Source: Charina bottae (Eukaryota; Chordata; Lepidosauria; Squamata; Charinaidae). From it: DNA of 64,000 bases. How positions within the stretch are numbered: position 1 is the first letter of the stretch; each line of letters opens with the position of its first letter. The stretch lies in the NCBI GenBank assembly GCA_023362775.1, contig JALMGJ010000001.1:68914501-68978500 (forward strand). The letters are read 5' to 3'. A program made the position numbers and the translations under genes. Of this stretch, positions 11,462 through 22,765 are shown in pieces. The notes under the pieces were generated by a model, which was not told where the DNA came from, made no database searches, and saw nothing but the letters and a program-made list of their open reading frames with translations.

Positions 11462-12003
11462 CTGAAATATTATGTAGAAAAATACCATATATATATTTCA
11501 TTTATTTTAAAAATATATAGTGTCAAAATTATTGTTATACACATGTCATGACTGGCATTAGCTCATGAATGAAACCAGAAGTCCAGAATCACAATTTATT
11601 TACATTTAATTAAATGGTTCTGTGAAAGGAAATAGGTGCAAAATGAAAGGATAGCTGTGGCATATATTAGAAGGAAAGCATCAAGTTTTAAAATTTGTAA
11701 AGGGGTTCAGGGACTATGTTAAGAGACAAGGGCAAACTACAAAAGAAGATTGAGTGTCACACCAAAAAAAATAAGAATATATGAGATGTGGATATTTTCA
11801 GCAATTTGAGATTTGGACTGATCCAATAATAGATTTTAAGGATCTCTTTGAAAAACTACAATCGTATCAGAAAAATCCTTTCCAATAGCCCATGCTATTG
11901 GTGGTACGAGGAGGAAGAAACTCCTTAATATATAAGATGTGGAATATCTCCTCACGCTGTTCTCTTGTCTGTTGTTTGGGTTGTCTTAATCTTATCTTAA
12001 TCT

Positions 12004-12240
12004 TAGAGAGCCTGTTTGGTATAGTGATTAAGGCATCAGGCTAGAAAGTGGGAGACTGGGAGTTCTAATCCAGCCTTAGGCACAAAGCCAGATGGGTGAC
12101 CTTGGGCCAGTCACTTTCTCTCAGCCCTAGGAAGCAGGCAATGGCAAACCACTTCTGAAAAAACCTTGCCAAGAAAACTGCAGGGACTTGTCCAGGAAGT
12201 CTCCAAGAATCTGACATGACTGAACGGATTAAAAAAAAAT
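12004..12240 (+). repeat. tRNA-derived SINE, Sauria-type (family B), intron 6
   Basis: Sense copy (GAGCCTGTTTGGTATAGTGA, CCTTAGGCACAAAGCCAG, GCAATGGCAAACCACTTC, GCCAAGAAAACTGCAGG), ending in a short A run near 12238. Confidence 0.85.
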
Positions 12241-12721
12241 CTTATCTTAGCCGTATTATTTATGTTTAATGACATGCATATGGTATTGAACCTTTTATGT
12301 ACACTGAAGTAGTAGACCCTTGTTTTAAAATCAGCATTATGGCAGAAAAAGAAGTGATTAAAACTCCCCTTCTCAAATTCGCTAAGCCTGCAACAGCTAT
12401 TTTCAATTCCAAACCAGTTAAAAGAGATACATTTAATGTAACTTCACGTGTGTAGGCCCTTAGGGTGTGTTTTGGAACACTGATTAAGCAAGCTCGCAAA
12501 TCCTAGCAGACACTCACACAAAAAGGTATTGCTTCATATTCATGAGCAGAGATGCTTCAATTCAGAAGATCCTCATTCATATCAGAATGGGCAGAGATCT
12601 CTGAATCAGGTAAGAGAGTTCACTATGAAACATACTATTGTAACTATTCAAATATACAATTACCTAATTAAGATGATTAGGCAATGGTTTAAGGAGAAGA
12701 GGAGTAAGAAATATAAATTAC

Positions 12722-12808
12722 CCAGCTTTTGCATGGCCAGTCACAAGGGCGCTGAAAATCAACTCTGTGATTGGGAGATCTTTGCTTTTCATAATATTAA
12801 GAATTTTG
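12722..12808 (-). CDS. LRPPRC: LRPPRC exon 6 (PPR repeat)
   Basis: Acceptor TTATTTGCAG; donor GG|GTAATT. The 87-nt exon takes one base to finish Ser and leaves two bases of Gly. The peptide has [14 protein letters not shown] and [11 protein letters not shown], matching human KILGFMKTKDLPVT and [11 protein letters not shown]. It completes PPR unit 2 and begins unit 3. Intron 6 (1,260 bp) holds a SINE copy at 12004-12240. Confidence 0.95.
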
Positions 12809-13252
12809 CTGCAAATAAAAACAAAATCAGGTATATTTTCCCTTGAAAAATAGGAATAAATGTGTATGTACACTGGAGAGAGAGAGGGGGGGGAATGACA
12901 TCTGCAATACTATGTTAGTTAAGAGAGCTATGGAACAATATTCTAAAATTTGATTAGCAAAATACATACATGCCCATCTACTATTGTGACTGAGAATCAC
13001 CATTTTAAGCTCAAGGAGATATTTTAATTGAAATAGGCAAAATTAGGCATTCTTTGAGGGCCACTGATGGACCACTGGCTTCCCACCCATATATTGGACC
13101 ATGGCTTAGTCAGAAAAAGGCAAAACCAAAGTTTGCTCAAAACTCTCAAGATTTGGAGTAAATTACACTGAACTCATGGAATATGATTCAACATAGACGT
13201 GTGTAAGATTGTTCCACAAGATTTATCTCAAGCTATTTGTTTATGGTGTTAC

Positions 13253-13311
13253 CTGGAACCATCAATGTCTCCCTTGTTGCAATAGGCAGCAATCAGTCGC
13301 TGATATGTGAC
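13253..13311 (-). CDS. LRPPRC: LRPPRC exon 5 (PPR repeat)
   Basis: This small 59-nt exon starts in phase 0 after TTTTACAG and ends in phase 2 before GTAACA. The peptide VTYQRLIAAYCNKGDIDGS matches human VTYQRLIASYCNVGDIEGA. It is helix A and the start of helix B of the second PPR unit. It is separated from exon 4 by a 77-bp intron (13312-13388) and from exon 6 by 444 bp. Confidence 0.95.
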
Positions 13312-13388
13312 CTGTAAAACAGAATTTAAATATGAGAATTGCTATTTATCAAATGGTAAAGTGAGTGATGTCTTTATGAAATACCTAC

Positions 13389-13510
13389 TCGATTGGGCTG
13401 GACATCTGCCTCTTCCATTTTTGTTAGGAATTCATCTGGAGAGAAAGCATGCTCATTCTGGAGATAAACTTTTAGCAAAGCGTTATAATGGCTTACGTCA
13501 AATACAACAC
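13389..13510 (-). CDS. LRPPRC: LRPPRC exon 4 (PPR repeat)
   Basis: Acceptor TTTTTTTCTTAG; donor CGA|GTAGGT. The 122-nt exon completes a Gly codon and ends in phase 0. It contains [17 protein letters not shown] and [13 protein letters not shown], which match human [17 protein letters not shown] and FLAKMEEANIQPN almost residue for residue. The pattern is one 35-residue PPR unit (helix A with YNALL, ending in a P-N turn). The next intron is only 77 bp. Confidence 0.96.
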
Positions 13511-14471
13511 CTAAGAAAAAAATTATAAGAAAAATAAAACTCAGTACAATAAAAATGTCATATGACTGTTTGACACAACATCAACAATATACAGAAATAT
13601 GCAGACTAAAATTCAAGACACATCAGATTCTGGCAGTCCTTGTTGCTCCCATGAGCCTCAGCTTAGATGGGGGACTTTTGGTACTCGTTTCCTATACAAT
13701 GCCAACCTGTACAGCTGGAGTAAGACCATTCTGGAAGATGCCTTGCTAAAAAGCTGCCACCATGACACAAAAATATATGCAGCTTCCAATACTTTCCTAT
13801 TTATCATGAATGATGGGAACTGACTAAGGTTGGTGGCAGATATCAACTAAAACATCTACATTAGGTTGGGGAAGGGTGAGTTATGCACTTCAGCACATAG
13901 AGTACTGTACAGTAGTCCCTGACATTTGATTTCTTTCAATCTTCACTTTTTAAGTTTGGAGCAACAATGACTTGTGGTTAACACAGAAGTAACATAGGGA
14001 ATCTAAGCTACATAGGCAGGGGAGAAGGGGAAGAAAAGAAGTGAACAAGTACAGATCTTCCTCCTGCAGCACCAAGCCAGGGTTGGGAGCTAGGTCTGAA
14101 GCATCCAAACTAATGCTTAACACCATAACCTGTTACCTAAACTGCTACCAGCTAGTTCAGTTCAGAAACCCAGATGGAATATTGCATAGAATTTCATCTA
14201 ATCATCTGACAAGCAAGGCACAAAATCAATAAACTTGGTTTCAAAAGCAGTAAACATAAAACTAACTTGACTCAAGACAAAAATAAAAAATGGGTTGGTT
14301 TTACTCTCAACTCCCCTAGATGTCAGCATAGCTCTCAAAATATGGAAACAGACCTGAAAAATGTCATAGCAACCAGTATTAAAGCATGCTCAATACATAG
14401 TAGAATGATATTATAATATCATTTATTTTAAAAACTACATGCTAGTCCATATGGTTTATTTTAGAACATAC

Positions 14472-14594
14472 CTATATCTTTCAGCTTTGTCCACATGGTA
14501 TGAGCAAGTGCTGTTCTTTCATGTGGAGGTAGCTCAGGCAACAATGAGCCACAGCTTCTTAACAGCAGCAAGGCCTGGTTACCATTTGGAAATC
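14472..14594 (-). CDS. LRPPRC: LRPPRC exon 3
   Basis: This 123-nt exon lies between acceptor TTTAG (exon starts at 14594) and donor GTATGT. It enters in phase 1 and leaves in phase 1. The motif [15 protein letters not shown] is identical to the mammalian protein over 15 residues, and is followed by HERTALAH, where human has EERTEFAH. Intron 2 is 1,882 bp and carries a SINE insertion (15821-16147). Intron 3 is 961 bp. Confidence 0.95.
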
Positions 14595-15820
14595 CTAAAT
14601 TAGAACAAGGTAATTCGGAAATGCAACAAATTTAAACTTTCCATAAATAAGAGGTTTCAAACATTTTAAACATTCTAGTCCTCCTTCATATCAACTAGTA
14701 ATGAAAATTATTAGTTGGAGAGAGCTGGCTTATGGAATCGCCAAGGGTCGGATATGACTGGGTGGATAATTAGATTCGAATAATGAAAAACAAATCAAGC
14801 TGTACAGAATAGGAAAATATAAAGGTACAATCTTAAAGATAGGAAGCATTAGTATACCCATACATATATATCTTATTTGGCTAGAGATTCTTTGAACTAA
14901 AGATATGCATGTATAATAGTTTCCTACACTTTATTATGCATACTTCATTTTGCATCTAGCTATTATTATAGACCTTCATTAGACTTCTCCAAATTTTCTG
15001 GAGTCCTGCTGGCCCATTTGGAATCATGAGCAGCTATTGTGGAGGCCATCACAAAAAGGAAAAGAAAACACTGAACAGAGAATATTAGGAAAAGCGGGGA
15101 ATAAACATCACAATGTTTGGAGAAAAAAGAAATCCAGCTGCAAAGTAAAAACATACAAAACCAGAAGAAAGTCCATTTTGCCAAATCTTAAGGAGAAATG
15201 ACACCTATAAAATACTGTCCCTTTTCAAATGAGTGAAAAGATTTTAAATAAGATTTTATATGCCTAAATGTGTAGTATGGACACTGAAATTTAAAATAAT
15301 CTGTAGCTATACAGAACCTCTGTATGGATTTTCAGGTTGGGGGGGATAGTTGAACTTTCTGTTAAAGGCATCTACATTACTAAAACAATAATGGTTTTTC
15401 CCTGGTTTGATATTCTAGCCTCCTGGGCAGAGGAGATGTGCAGAAGAGGCTTCCTATTGTATCTCTATTGTTATGTCAGCGATGAGATACTTCCCTGAAC
15501 TATTAAGTGTTCTTTAAGCAGCCAAATACATATTGTGCCAGAGTAAAGTATGCAGTCAGTACAGCAAATATAGCCATAACCACATATAGAGTACCATAAG
15601 GTGCATGCACACCAATGTGTATAAAACTCCTAGTTACATACAACTGATTCCACAAAGCACACCAGAGCACAAATACACTGTAATGTCAACCCCCAGCACA
15701 AAGCTAGAGAAGCTTTAACCCTTTACTCCGCTGAGGTTCAGATTAGGGGCCATCACCCACAATTTGTATTGTAACGTACAAACCAATGGATGTGGGTTTT
15801 TCCCATACAAACTAATAGAA

Positions 15821-16147
15821 AGGTTTCCCCCGCACATTTGTGCAGTCACGTCCGACTCTAGGGGCCGGTGCTCATCTCCGTTTGTTAGCCGAAGAGCCAG
15901 CGTTGTCTGAAGACGCTTCCACGGTCATGTGGCTGCATGACACGCGTGGAACGCTGTTACCTACCCACTGAAGTGGTACCTATTCATCTACTTGCATTTG
16001 CATGCTTTTGAATTGCTAGGTTGGCAAGAGCTGGAGCTAGTGCGGGAGCTCACTCCGTCACGCGGGGCTAGGGATTCGAACCTCCGAACTTGCAATCTTC
16101 CAATCGACAAGCCTGGCGTCTTACCCGCTGAGCCACCACGCCCCCCT
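15821..16147 (-). repeat. tRNA-derived SINE (family A), intron 2
   Basis: Full-length antisense copy flanked by the 12-bp target duplication AAACTAATAGAA (15809-15820 and 16148-16159). Only one CTTTACC unit is left at the tail. Confidence 0.92.
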
Positions 16148-16476
16148 AAACTAATAGAATGGAGGCCTTAATCTAGACTGTAATCCATTCCTCTCTTAAG
16201 GTGTGATTTTCCTTAACATCTAATGTTAAACTTCTAAAGTTACACATTGTTGAGTGTTTTATCTTCTATAACATCACACTTGTAATAATTTTTACAAGTC
16301 ACATCTGCAGCTCACATAAACAGAATGAAAATTCTTATTGTAGGCCCTCTAAAACAAGACACCAGAGAAATGAAAACGTTGCAGTATTAAGAACTCTAAT
16401 AAATTAACAGAACATCTGCACTGATGATGTTTACTAAAAACTAAATGTAACATTAAGTGAGAAGACAACTCTTTAC

Positions 16477-16673
16477 CTGTTCTGCAGGCATCATGAAATA
16501 TGTTATTTAAAAGGGATTTAGTAATGCACCCATTTTTTCTGATAGAAGTGTCCATTTTGTTAAAGGCCCAGTCAAAAAACTGTATCTGCTTCTGTTGAAT
16601 AGGGAACTGCTCTTGAACATCTCTGTTTTCTTGGACTGCAACTGTAAAGAACCTTGTTGGGTAGATCAGGAAT
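16477..16673 (-). CDS. LRPPRC: LRPPRC exon 2
   Basis: The acceptor TTTGCAG ends at 16674 and the donor GTAAAG starts at 16476. The 197-nt exon takes 2 nt from exon 1 to make Ala and ends with one base of a Gly codon. The peptide contains RDVQEQ, FFDWAFNKMD, SIRKNG and FHDACRTG. These line up with human LRPPRC DIQEE, QFDWALMRLD, SVRRTG and FNDTCRSG. It covers the end of the presequence and the lead-in to the first PPR repeats. It is separated from exon 1 by a repeat-filled intron of about 16.1 kb. This exon gave the gene identification. Confidence 0.95.
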
Positions 16674-17099
16674 CTGCAAATCAAAACAAAGTCTATGATG
16701 TACCATAGTATTTTCCTGCTAAATAAAAATTAGTACAAGCTACTTAATTTTATATCTAAAATGTTAACAAAGCAAAAGAACCCAAAGTTAACACCAGTGC
16801 TAGATACCAAATCAATAGCCATTATCAGTATAGCAGTATTTCCAGATTACGCACAGATTAAGGCAGTCGGTTTCACATATTTATGTAATCTAGGGAGACA
16901 GTGCTAGTGTATGCTACCACATCCTTCCACCCCTCATCCCAAACCAGAATTTAAAGGCAACAAATAATCTTTCTTCCAAAATCCAATTCCTCTTAACCAG
17001 AAATGGTAGCCACTCCAGATTCACACAACATAGTTTGCTTGGATTTAGGAAGACTCAGGCTAGTAGAGAATGAGGTTTTGTATGTGTCTCAATTCACAC

Positions 17100-17560
17100 A
17101 CACACGCCCCACTGATGGGAACCAACTACTCAGGATGGAGAACCACTGCCATACAGTACCTCCCATTCCCAACCTTCACAGCTACTCCAGAAGGACACCA
17201 TGGTCAAGATGGTATCAAAGGTAGCTTAGAGGTTCAACAAGACTAAGACAGGCAACCTCCCACTATCCCAAACCCACCACAGGTCATCAAAAAGAGTGAT
17301 CGCTGCAGTTTCTCTTCTACACCCATGACTGAATCTGAACTGAAAAGGTCCCAGATAAGCTCTCTGTAGCTACAACCCCACCACTTTCTCAACAACCTTC
17401 CCTAAAAAGGAAAGTAGGGGACAGTCCAACAGTTATCCAAAACAGCTTGATTGAAGGATGGCTTCTTGAGGAGGGGGTGTACTGTACCACTGCCTCTTTC
17501 AAGTTAAGTGACATCGTGCCACCTCCCAAGGATGCATTTACTACCCTTTCAACCCAACCT
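17100..17560 (-). mobile_element. decayed CR1/L3 LINE fragment
   Basis: The sequence parallels the antisense RT region of the CR1/L3 element at 24640-25080. Shared stretches include AGGACACCATGGTCAAGATGG (compare ATACCATGGTCGATGG), CACTTTCTCAACAACCTTCC and GGATGGCTTCTTGAGGAGGG. It is older and heavily mutated, with no usable frame. Confidence 0.7.
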
Positions 17561-17562
17561 GT

Positions 17563-17626
17563 CACCAGAACTCACGGTCTCCTGGGTTCTAGCCTGATGC
17601 TTTAACCACTAGACCAAACTGGCTTT
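17563..17626 (-). repeat. SINE head fragment (family B-like)
   Basis: AGAACTCACGGTCTCCTGGG, TCTAGCCTGATGC and TTAACCACTAGACCAAACTG are the antisense tRNA-like head of the Sauria-type SINE. It adjoins the CR1 fragment. Confidence 0.6.
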
Positions 17627-17871
17627 CTAAAACTGTAATAAACTTCTTAAACCACCTACATGAAAATAAAGTAAATCAATGGTTTACCTTTTTTAAAAAA
17701 CAATTGCTTAAGATCATAAGAACAGATATGAGATTACAGAATGTGTGTGAAAGAGTGGCTCTAAGGAAGAATATATCTTTAAGCCCTAGTACAGAAGTTC
17801 AATGTAGGACTGTTAAACATCATAAATCAGAGAGTAAGATGTCTTCTCAATTCAAGGATACTAAGGCTGGG

Positions 17872-18055
17872 TTCACATAGCACATTAAGCTGTAAAGTGA
17901 TTGGTTCACTTTTGGCTTAGTATATTGTGTGAGGACCCCAGCCTGCTTTATGGCATAGTGTGTTGTACAAATCCAGCCAATTACAATTTATTTTTAAAAA
18001 TGCATAAATACAGTATGGCTTGTTGTGTGATCGAGACCTACAGTATGTTTATACA
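17872..18055. repeat. MITE-like GGGTTCACA repeat
   Basis: Starts GGCTGGGTTCACATAGCACA and contains inverted and direct forms of GTGTGTTGTACAAATCCAGCC and TGGCTTGTTGTGTG. Related blocks lie at 22440-22760, 41010-41150, 42735-42870 and 60770-60905, all with a 'caca...aagccatggttt...gtgtgaaccca' pattern. No coding capacity; class uncertain. Confidence 0.45.
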
Positions 18056-18482
18056 GTGATAAATCAAATTAGTGGGATATTGGATGGGAGGCAGAAATTA
18101 GAAATTATTCATAATGAAAGTCAATAATATATTGTTTATATCAAACAATGGCAACACTTGGGCAAAACAAAAAAATGTATTTGTACAGCAATAACCTAGA
18201 AGCTCTCTTTAAACTTCCAGGTCTACAATCCTATTAAAAATGTTTGTTGTATGGACTTCCAGTGGGGACCAATGGTGGCTTGAGCTGGTTTTACCCGCTG
18301 TCTGTGGACTGACCTGTCAAGTGGCTTTTTTTCTTGGGCTCAGGCAGGCTTCCTTGGAGCCCAGAAGCGTTCTCTGGATTAAGGAGAACCCCAGGAATCA
18401 CCCCATGTGTTTTCCGGGTGGCTGGTCACAGCAAGAACGCAAAACGGCATTTTGTGATTAACTGGTAAGCAATCAGCTGGGA

Positions 18483-18702
18483 ATTGCCAACCTAGCAATT
18501 CGAAAGCATGCAAATGCAAGTAGATTAATAGGTACCACTTCGGTGGGATGGTAACAGCGTTCCGCGCACGTCATGCCGGCCACATGACCGTGGAAGCGTC
18601 TTCGGACAACGCTGGCTCTTCGGCTAACAAACGGAGATGAGCACCGGCCCCTAGAGTCGGACACGACTGCACAAATGTGCGGGGGGGACCTTTACCTTTA
18701 CC
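18483..18702 (+). repeat. 5'-truncated family-A SINE
   Basis: Starts inside the body (GCCAACCTAGCAATTCG) without the tRNA-like head and ends CTTTACCTTTACCT. The target duplication AATCAGCTGGGA flanks it (about 18472 and 18703). It is inserted in the HAL1-like element. Confidence 0.85.
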
Positions 18703-19017
18703 TAATCAGCTGGGAGGCGGGGCTGTCATCTTCTTCCCAAGCCACTCTGAAGCCAAAAACGGACCTTAAAGCTGAGCACCCCATTTCTATAGCACTAAGT
18801 TTGTTTTGTTTGAATTTTACCAAAGAAAGGCTTTCTACAACAAAGAAATGTGGAATCTCTTGGTGACTCTCATTATTTTTGAAAATTATTAACTTGGGTT
18901 TTTTTGTGTGTGTGTGTCAGAAGCACCAATGAGCTTTTGTAGTGAAAGGATTTGCCGGTGACATCACCCTTGCCCGGGGGACGCCCAAGGAGGCTCCTTT
19001 CATGTCCCTGTGATTTT

Positions 19018-19066
19018 TCCCACCGAAGAATGTGGTACCTATTTATCTACTTGCATTTGCATGCTT
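19018..19066 (-). repeat. family-A SINE fragment
   Basis: CCCACCGAAG, TGGTACCTATTTATCTACTT and GCATTTGCATGC are the central part of the family-A SINE in antisense, without either end. Confidence 0.6.
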
Positions 19067-19386
19067 TTTGACAGGAATTAACTTGGTAATTTGGCTTTTT
19101 ATATATAATTTGATAAATTGAGATTTAAATAATTTTTTTATTGCTTTTTTTATTAAAGTGATTTTTGAGGAATATAGAACTTTCTCTTCTTTGTTGAATC
19201 TGCGGATTGGAGTTCTGATCTATTTGCTTTCACTTTCCCATGGGAATGCTGTTTGTTATTACTTTTTATTTTCCTGATTGGCCACACCGGAGATAAAAAG
19301 GCTGGAGAGTGTTCAGTTATAGCATTAATGACTTTACCTTCCTGAGGCACTAGAGGGCGCCATAATCTATCTTACAGTTAAGAAAT

Positions 19387-20036
19387 ATGGAGGAAATTAA
19401 TTTGATATTTAAAGATCTCTACAATGCTGTTATTCAAGTCTTGGAGCATTTCTCAGAATTTGTGGAGTCCAAATTGTCACAAGAATCGAGAGAAATTGAT
19501 AAGGCTGAAAATTATCTTAAGAGTAAAATGGTTTCTCCAAAGAAAAAGATGAGAACTAGTGACTTACGTTTAAATAGTCAAAGGAAAATTGAGTTGTCGA
19601 AAGTTGAAGATAGGAAGACTGTGTTGCCACCACACCATGATCAAGAAAGAGAATTAAACTCTAGAGCAGTGCTTTCCAAAGTGCCGCCGCTGGCGACACA
19701 CCAACGGCGGCGGCGGCGCAGGGGCATGTACAGCGGCGGCGGCCTCCGCTAAAACACGGAGGCACTGATGGCGCACTGCTGCCGTCATCACTACTGCCGC
19801 CGCTGTGCACGCCCCCGCCGCCGCTTCCGGGTTGTGTTGCGGCACACCAAACTGTGTGTGACACACTAAAGTGTCGCGACACACAGTTTGGAAAGCTATG
19901 CTCTAGAGGCTGGAAGATTTTGGACAAATATTTGGCCTTTTTAAAGCAGGTTGTAGAATTTGAAATTGACAAGAAGAAAGCTCTGTACATAATACTGAGA
20001 TATGTAAATACCTTGGTTTACTTTGAAGTGGGATAA
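19387..20036 (+). pseudogene. ORF1-like protein of the HAL1-like element, interrupted by a hAT MITE
   Basis: The ORF starts MEEINLIFKDLYNAV and is rich in Lys, Glu and heptad-like Leu/Ile/Val, as expected for the coiled-coil part of an L1 ORF1 protein. It reads open to 19658. A hAT MITE with its 8-bp duplication (CTCTAGAG) follows. The frame resumes after the MITE at 19909 as GWKILDKYLAFLKQVVE and runs to TAA at 20034-20036. If the MITE and one TSD copy are ignored the frame is continuous, about 135-140 codons. It is shorter than usual ORF1p and lacks a recognisable RRM, so a truncated ORF1 or a lineage-specific protein are both possible. Confidence 0.5.
19667..19900. mobile_element. hAT MITE (CAGNGCTTTCCAAA family)
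   Basis: TIRs CAGTGCTTTCCAAA and TTTGGAAAGCTATG; 8-bp target duplication CTCTAGAG at 19659-19666 and 19901-19908. GC-rich interior, with GTGTCGCGACACACAG subterminal at the right. It interrupts the ORF1-like frame. Confidence 0.9.
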
Positions 20037-20156
20037 TTTGTTGGGGTTTATAAAATACCCAGAATTTACAAGTAGATTAATTATACAGGAGAGGCTAGAG
20101 GTATATAGGTGAGAGTTGATATTTTCTGCAAGTCATCCAATTAGCAGCCATTGTAG

Positions 20157-20468
20157 AAGGTATGATGTGACTCATATTACAGGTGCTATAGTTTAACTGG
20201 GTGTGGCAGATAATTTGTTTGACCTATAATGTGATTGGTCAGTTTATGTATATAAGCAGAGGAGATCTAGTGTTCACTTTCTTCTCGTTGCTTCATCTCA
20301 TCTGTATCTGTGTTGGACGTTACTGGACTGTATTTTGGACTGCGTATGTATATAGAGTAAATAGACTATTTTATCTACTCTCTGCTTGAGTGTCTGTTTA
20401 CTGCTTTGAACGTATACCTTTGATGTCTTGGAGAAGCATTGGCCGCCCCAGCGTTGCGTGCTCTGACA
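20157..20468 (+). repeat. possible solo LTR
   Basis: Bounded by TGTAGAAGG and TCTGACA, with a TATA-like GTATATAAGCAG at about 20248 and a T-rich R/U5-like stretch. No clean target duplication could be matched, so this is tentative. Confidence 0.35.
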
Positions 20469-20636
20469 TAATTGTCTAAATGTGTTTATCAGGATGGTTT
20501 CTTAAAGGTTTGGATAAATGGTTATGCTATTTTGAAAATTCTTACAGCCTAGGTTATTGTTTAAGTGTGGTTATCAGGATGGTTTCTTAAGGGTTAGATA
20601 AATGTTTATGCTGTTTGGAGAATTCTTATATTTTTG
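20469..20636 (+). repeat. two tandem ~84-bp units
   Basis: TTATCAGGATGGTTTCTTAA, GATAAATG.TTATGCT and GAATTCTTA recur in the same order in 20469-20552 and 20553-20636, at roughly 80-85% identity by eye. They belong to the 3' part of the HAL1-like element. Confidence 0.75.
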
Positions 20637-21189
20637 GTCAATGTTAGTTTAGTTGGCAGATAGAAGCAAATTATAGTGAAGAAGGGTAGTGTTACTATAT
20701 TGGGTTCCAAATTACGTTTGAAGGGTTTTATATGTGTTTCTTTAATTGGGAGAGTAATCTTGTTTTAGAAGGGAATGTAATAATGAAAATCTAAATGCTT
20801 TATAGAAATGTTTACTATAATATGGAGTAAGAGATTGATATTGATTTATGTATATCTTTGTTGTAGAAAGTCAGAAGTCACTGTGTAGTAGTTTGTTTTG
20901 TGTTTTCTTACACCTTTTTAGTTCTGTTTCTTTTTCTTTGTAGGCTTTGTTTCAATATTTTTAGTTTTTATGTATATTTTGAAAATGTTTTAATAAAGTT
21001 CTCTAAAAAATGTTTGTTGTACTTTATGTTAAGCTTTTAAGGCATGAAATCGAGATTATAGGAAGGTGCTATAATTGAAAAATATTGGAAAGATCATAAA
21101 AATACATATCCAGTGCTTCAACACCATATGTTAAATTAATTTTAAGTTTACAGAATAGAATCATAAAATATTGTATATGAGTTGGAAGA

Positions 21190-21690
21190 AACCTAATAAT
21201 GATATATCTTGTGATCAAGAGACAGTCAGGAGGGCTGACGGGAAGCAGTAACTTGCTTTCTGGAAGGTAGTTTGCAATTTTTCCTGCTGGAATGGAAAGA
21301 AGGCCAAGAAAAGGCTCCATAACATTCAGATCAAGCAGCTCAATCACTGAAACAAGCACTGAACAGATATAACCAAAAGTCAAGGAAGAAAGCCAACAAC
21401 CCAGAGCACATTCACCCAACAGCCAACACCAGATAAGCAGGAAACAGTACCAGAAAACCAATCAGGAAAGAAACAATACCATAATCAAGGAAGAAACCAG
21501 GGCCCAACCAACAAGGCAAGCTACTCACAGAAACAACCAGCAAACTTCACTCTCCCTCACCTAGTACTGAATGTTGATGTTACATCACCTAGTACTGAAA
21601 CATCCGCAGGAAAACAATCAAGTTTAGAGAACACCAAGAACCCAACAATTCAACCCTAAGCTACATACTGAATATTGTCTACTACTGAAG
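21190..21690 (+). mobile_element. decayed PLE 3' part
   Basis: The end (GAAACATCCGCAGGAAAACA, TTTAGAGAACACCAAGAACC) corresponds to the PLE end at 28288-28340 (GAAACGTCTGCAAGAAAACA, GGAGAGCACCAAGGACTCC). A degenerate repeat of CACCTAGTACTGAA stands where that copy has the hammerhead-like core. The upstream A/C-rich part resembles its C-terminal coding region only loosely. Confidence 0.5.
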
Positions 21691-22434
21691 GCAGAGATGG
21701 ACAACCTAGTCCCCACCAGATGTTCAGTACTCCAGTAAGTCCCAATTAGCACATCTACAGTTAGGGATCACAGAATTTACAGTCCAAAGCTTTAGAAGGA
21801 TGAAAGATGTTTTAGATCAGCTCTGAAAAAAATAAGATACTTAACAGATACTTCATTAGTAATTTATCCAGTATAATGCCTAAATTCAGACTTTTCCAAA
21901 CATAAAGAAGTACAGCATTTTAGCTGCTAGATACCTACTGAATGGATGTAAAAGATACCCTATCATAGCCCAATGAACTTGACAGGCCAAATTATCTTGA
22001 CCATCAAAGATTACTCTGTCCAATGTAACATAAATATGTTGTGTAATAATGACAGAACTGTCTGATAAACACCACGCAGGGCTCTTGTAGAAATTTTACT
22101 TCTTCAACAAAAACTTCGTACATACTTTTATGGCATGGCAGGCCCGGAAGCCAAAAGCAGATACTTTACCAGCACCAATAGTAGCCCGGTCTCTTGTCTA
22201 TACACACCATACCATCGGCTAAGAGGTGAATTATCTGCATTGTATGCTGTACAGAATCATAACGCTGAAAGGGGCTATTTGTCCATGCCCTTGCTCAGTG
22301 TAAGAATTTAAATTAAATCTAAATGAACTAAATGGAACACTATTTGGCTTTTGCTTCACTTGGATCTTCTGTGGTCAGCTTTAATCCTTGCTTCAGGCTT
22401 TCTGTAGTCTTTCCATCTGGCTGCTAAAAATTTT

Positions 22435-22765
22435 TCCTGGGTCCACACATGGTGCTATTATTTACTTAATAACTAGCTGGGTTCACACAGCATTTTCAAC
22501 CATGAGCTTTGCTTTACAAAATAAATGGTTTGGGTCCACACAATCAGACTAAGCCAAAACCAAACAAACAAACCACAGTAGAGCTTCGTGCAGTATGAGA
22601 ACCCAGCCTATGAATGGGTTCATACAATGTGCTAAGCTATGGCTTGATTAACCATAGCTTAGTAAAGTGAGTAAGAACTGGACGAGTTCATTGCACTAAC
22701 CCACAAACCACAATAGCTAGGTTTATTCGCTGTGCTAAGCCTTCATTTATTACCTGAATAAATAA
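22435..22765. repeat. MITE-like GGGTTCACA repeats
   Basis: Several units of GGGTTCACACAGCAT..., GCTAAGCTATGGCTTGAT and AACCATAGCTTAG, with inverted symmetry; same family as 17872-18055. Confidence 0.45.

Larger units (their letters stand above)
18252..21005 (+). mobile_element. HAL1-like (ORF1-only) L1 derivative with 16-bp TSD, split by later insertions
   Basis: The element starts GGACTTCCAGTGGGGACCAA and ends TTTTAATAAAGTTCTCTA. Its perfect 16-bp target duplication AAAAATGTTTGTTGTA is at 18236-18251 and 21006-21021. It carries a 5'UTR-like GC-richer segment and one coiled-coil-like ORF (19387-20036), and no RT was seen. Later insertions are a truncated SINE (18483-18702), a hAT MITE (19667-19900) and possibly an LTR (20157-20468). 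A duplicated 84-bp unit lies at 20469-20636. The ORF1-only structure is like mammalian HAL1 elements; the name is by analogy. Confidence 0.65.
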
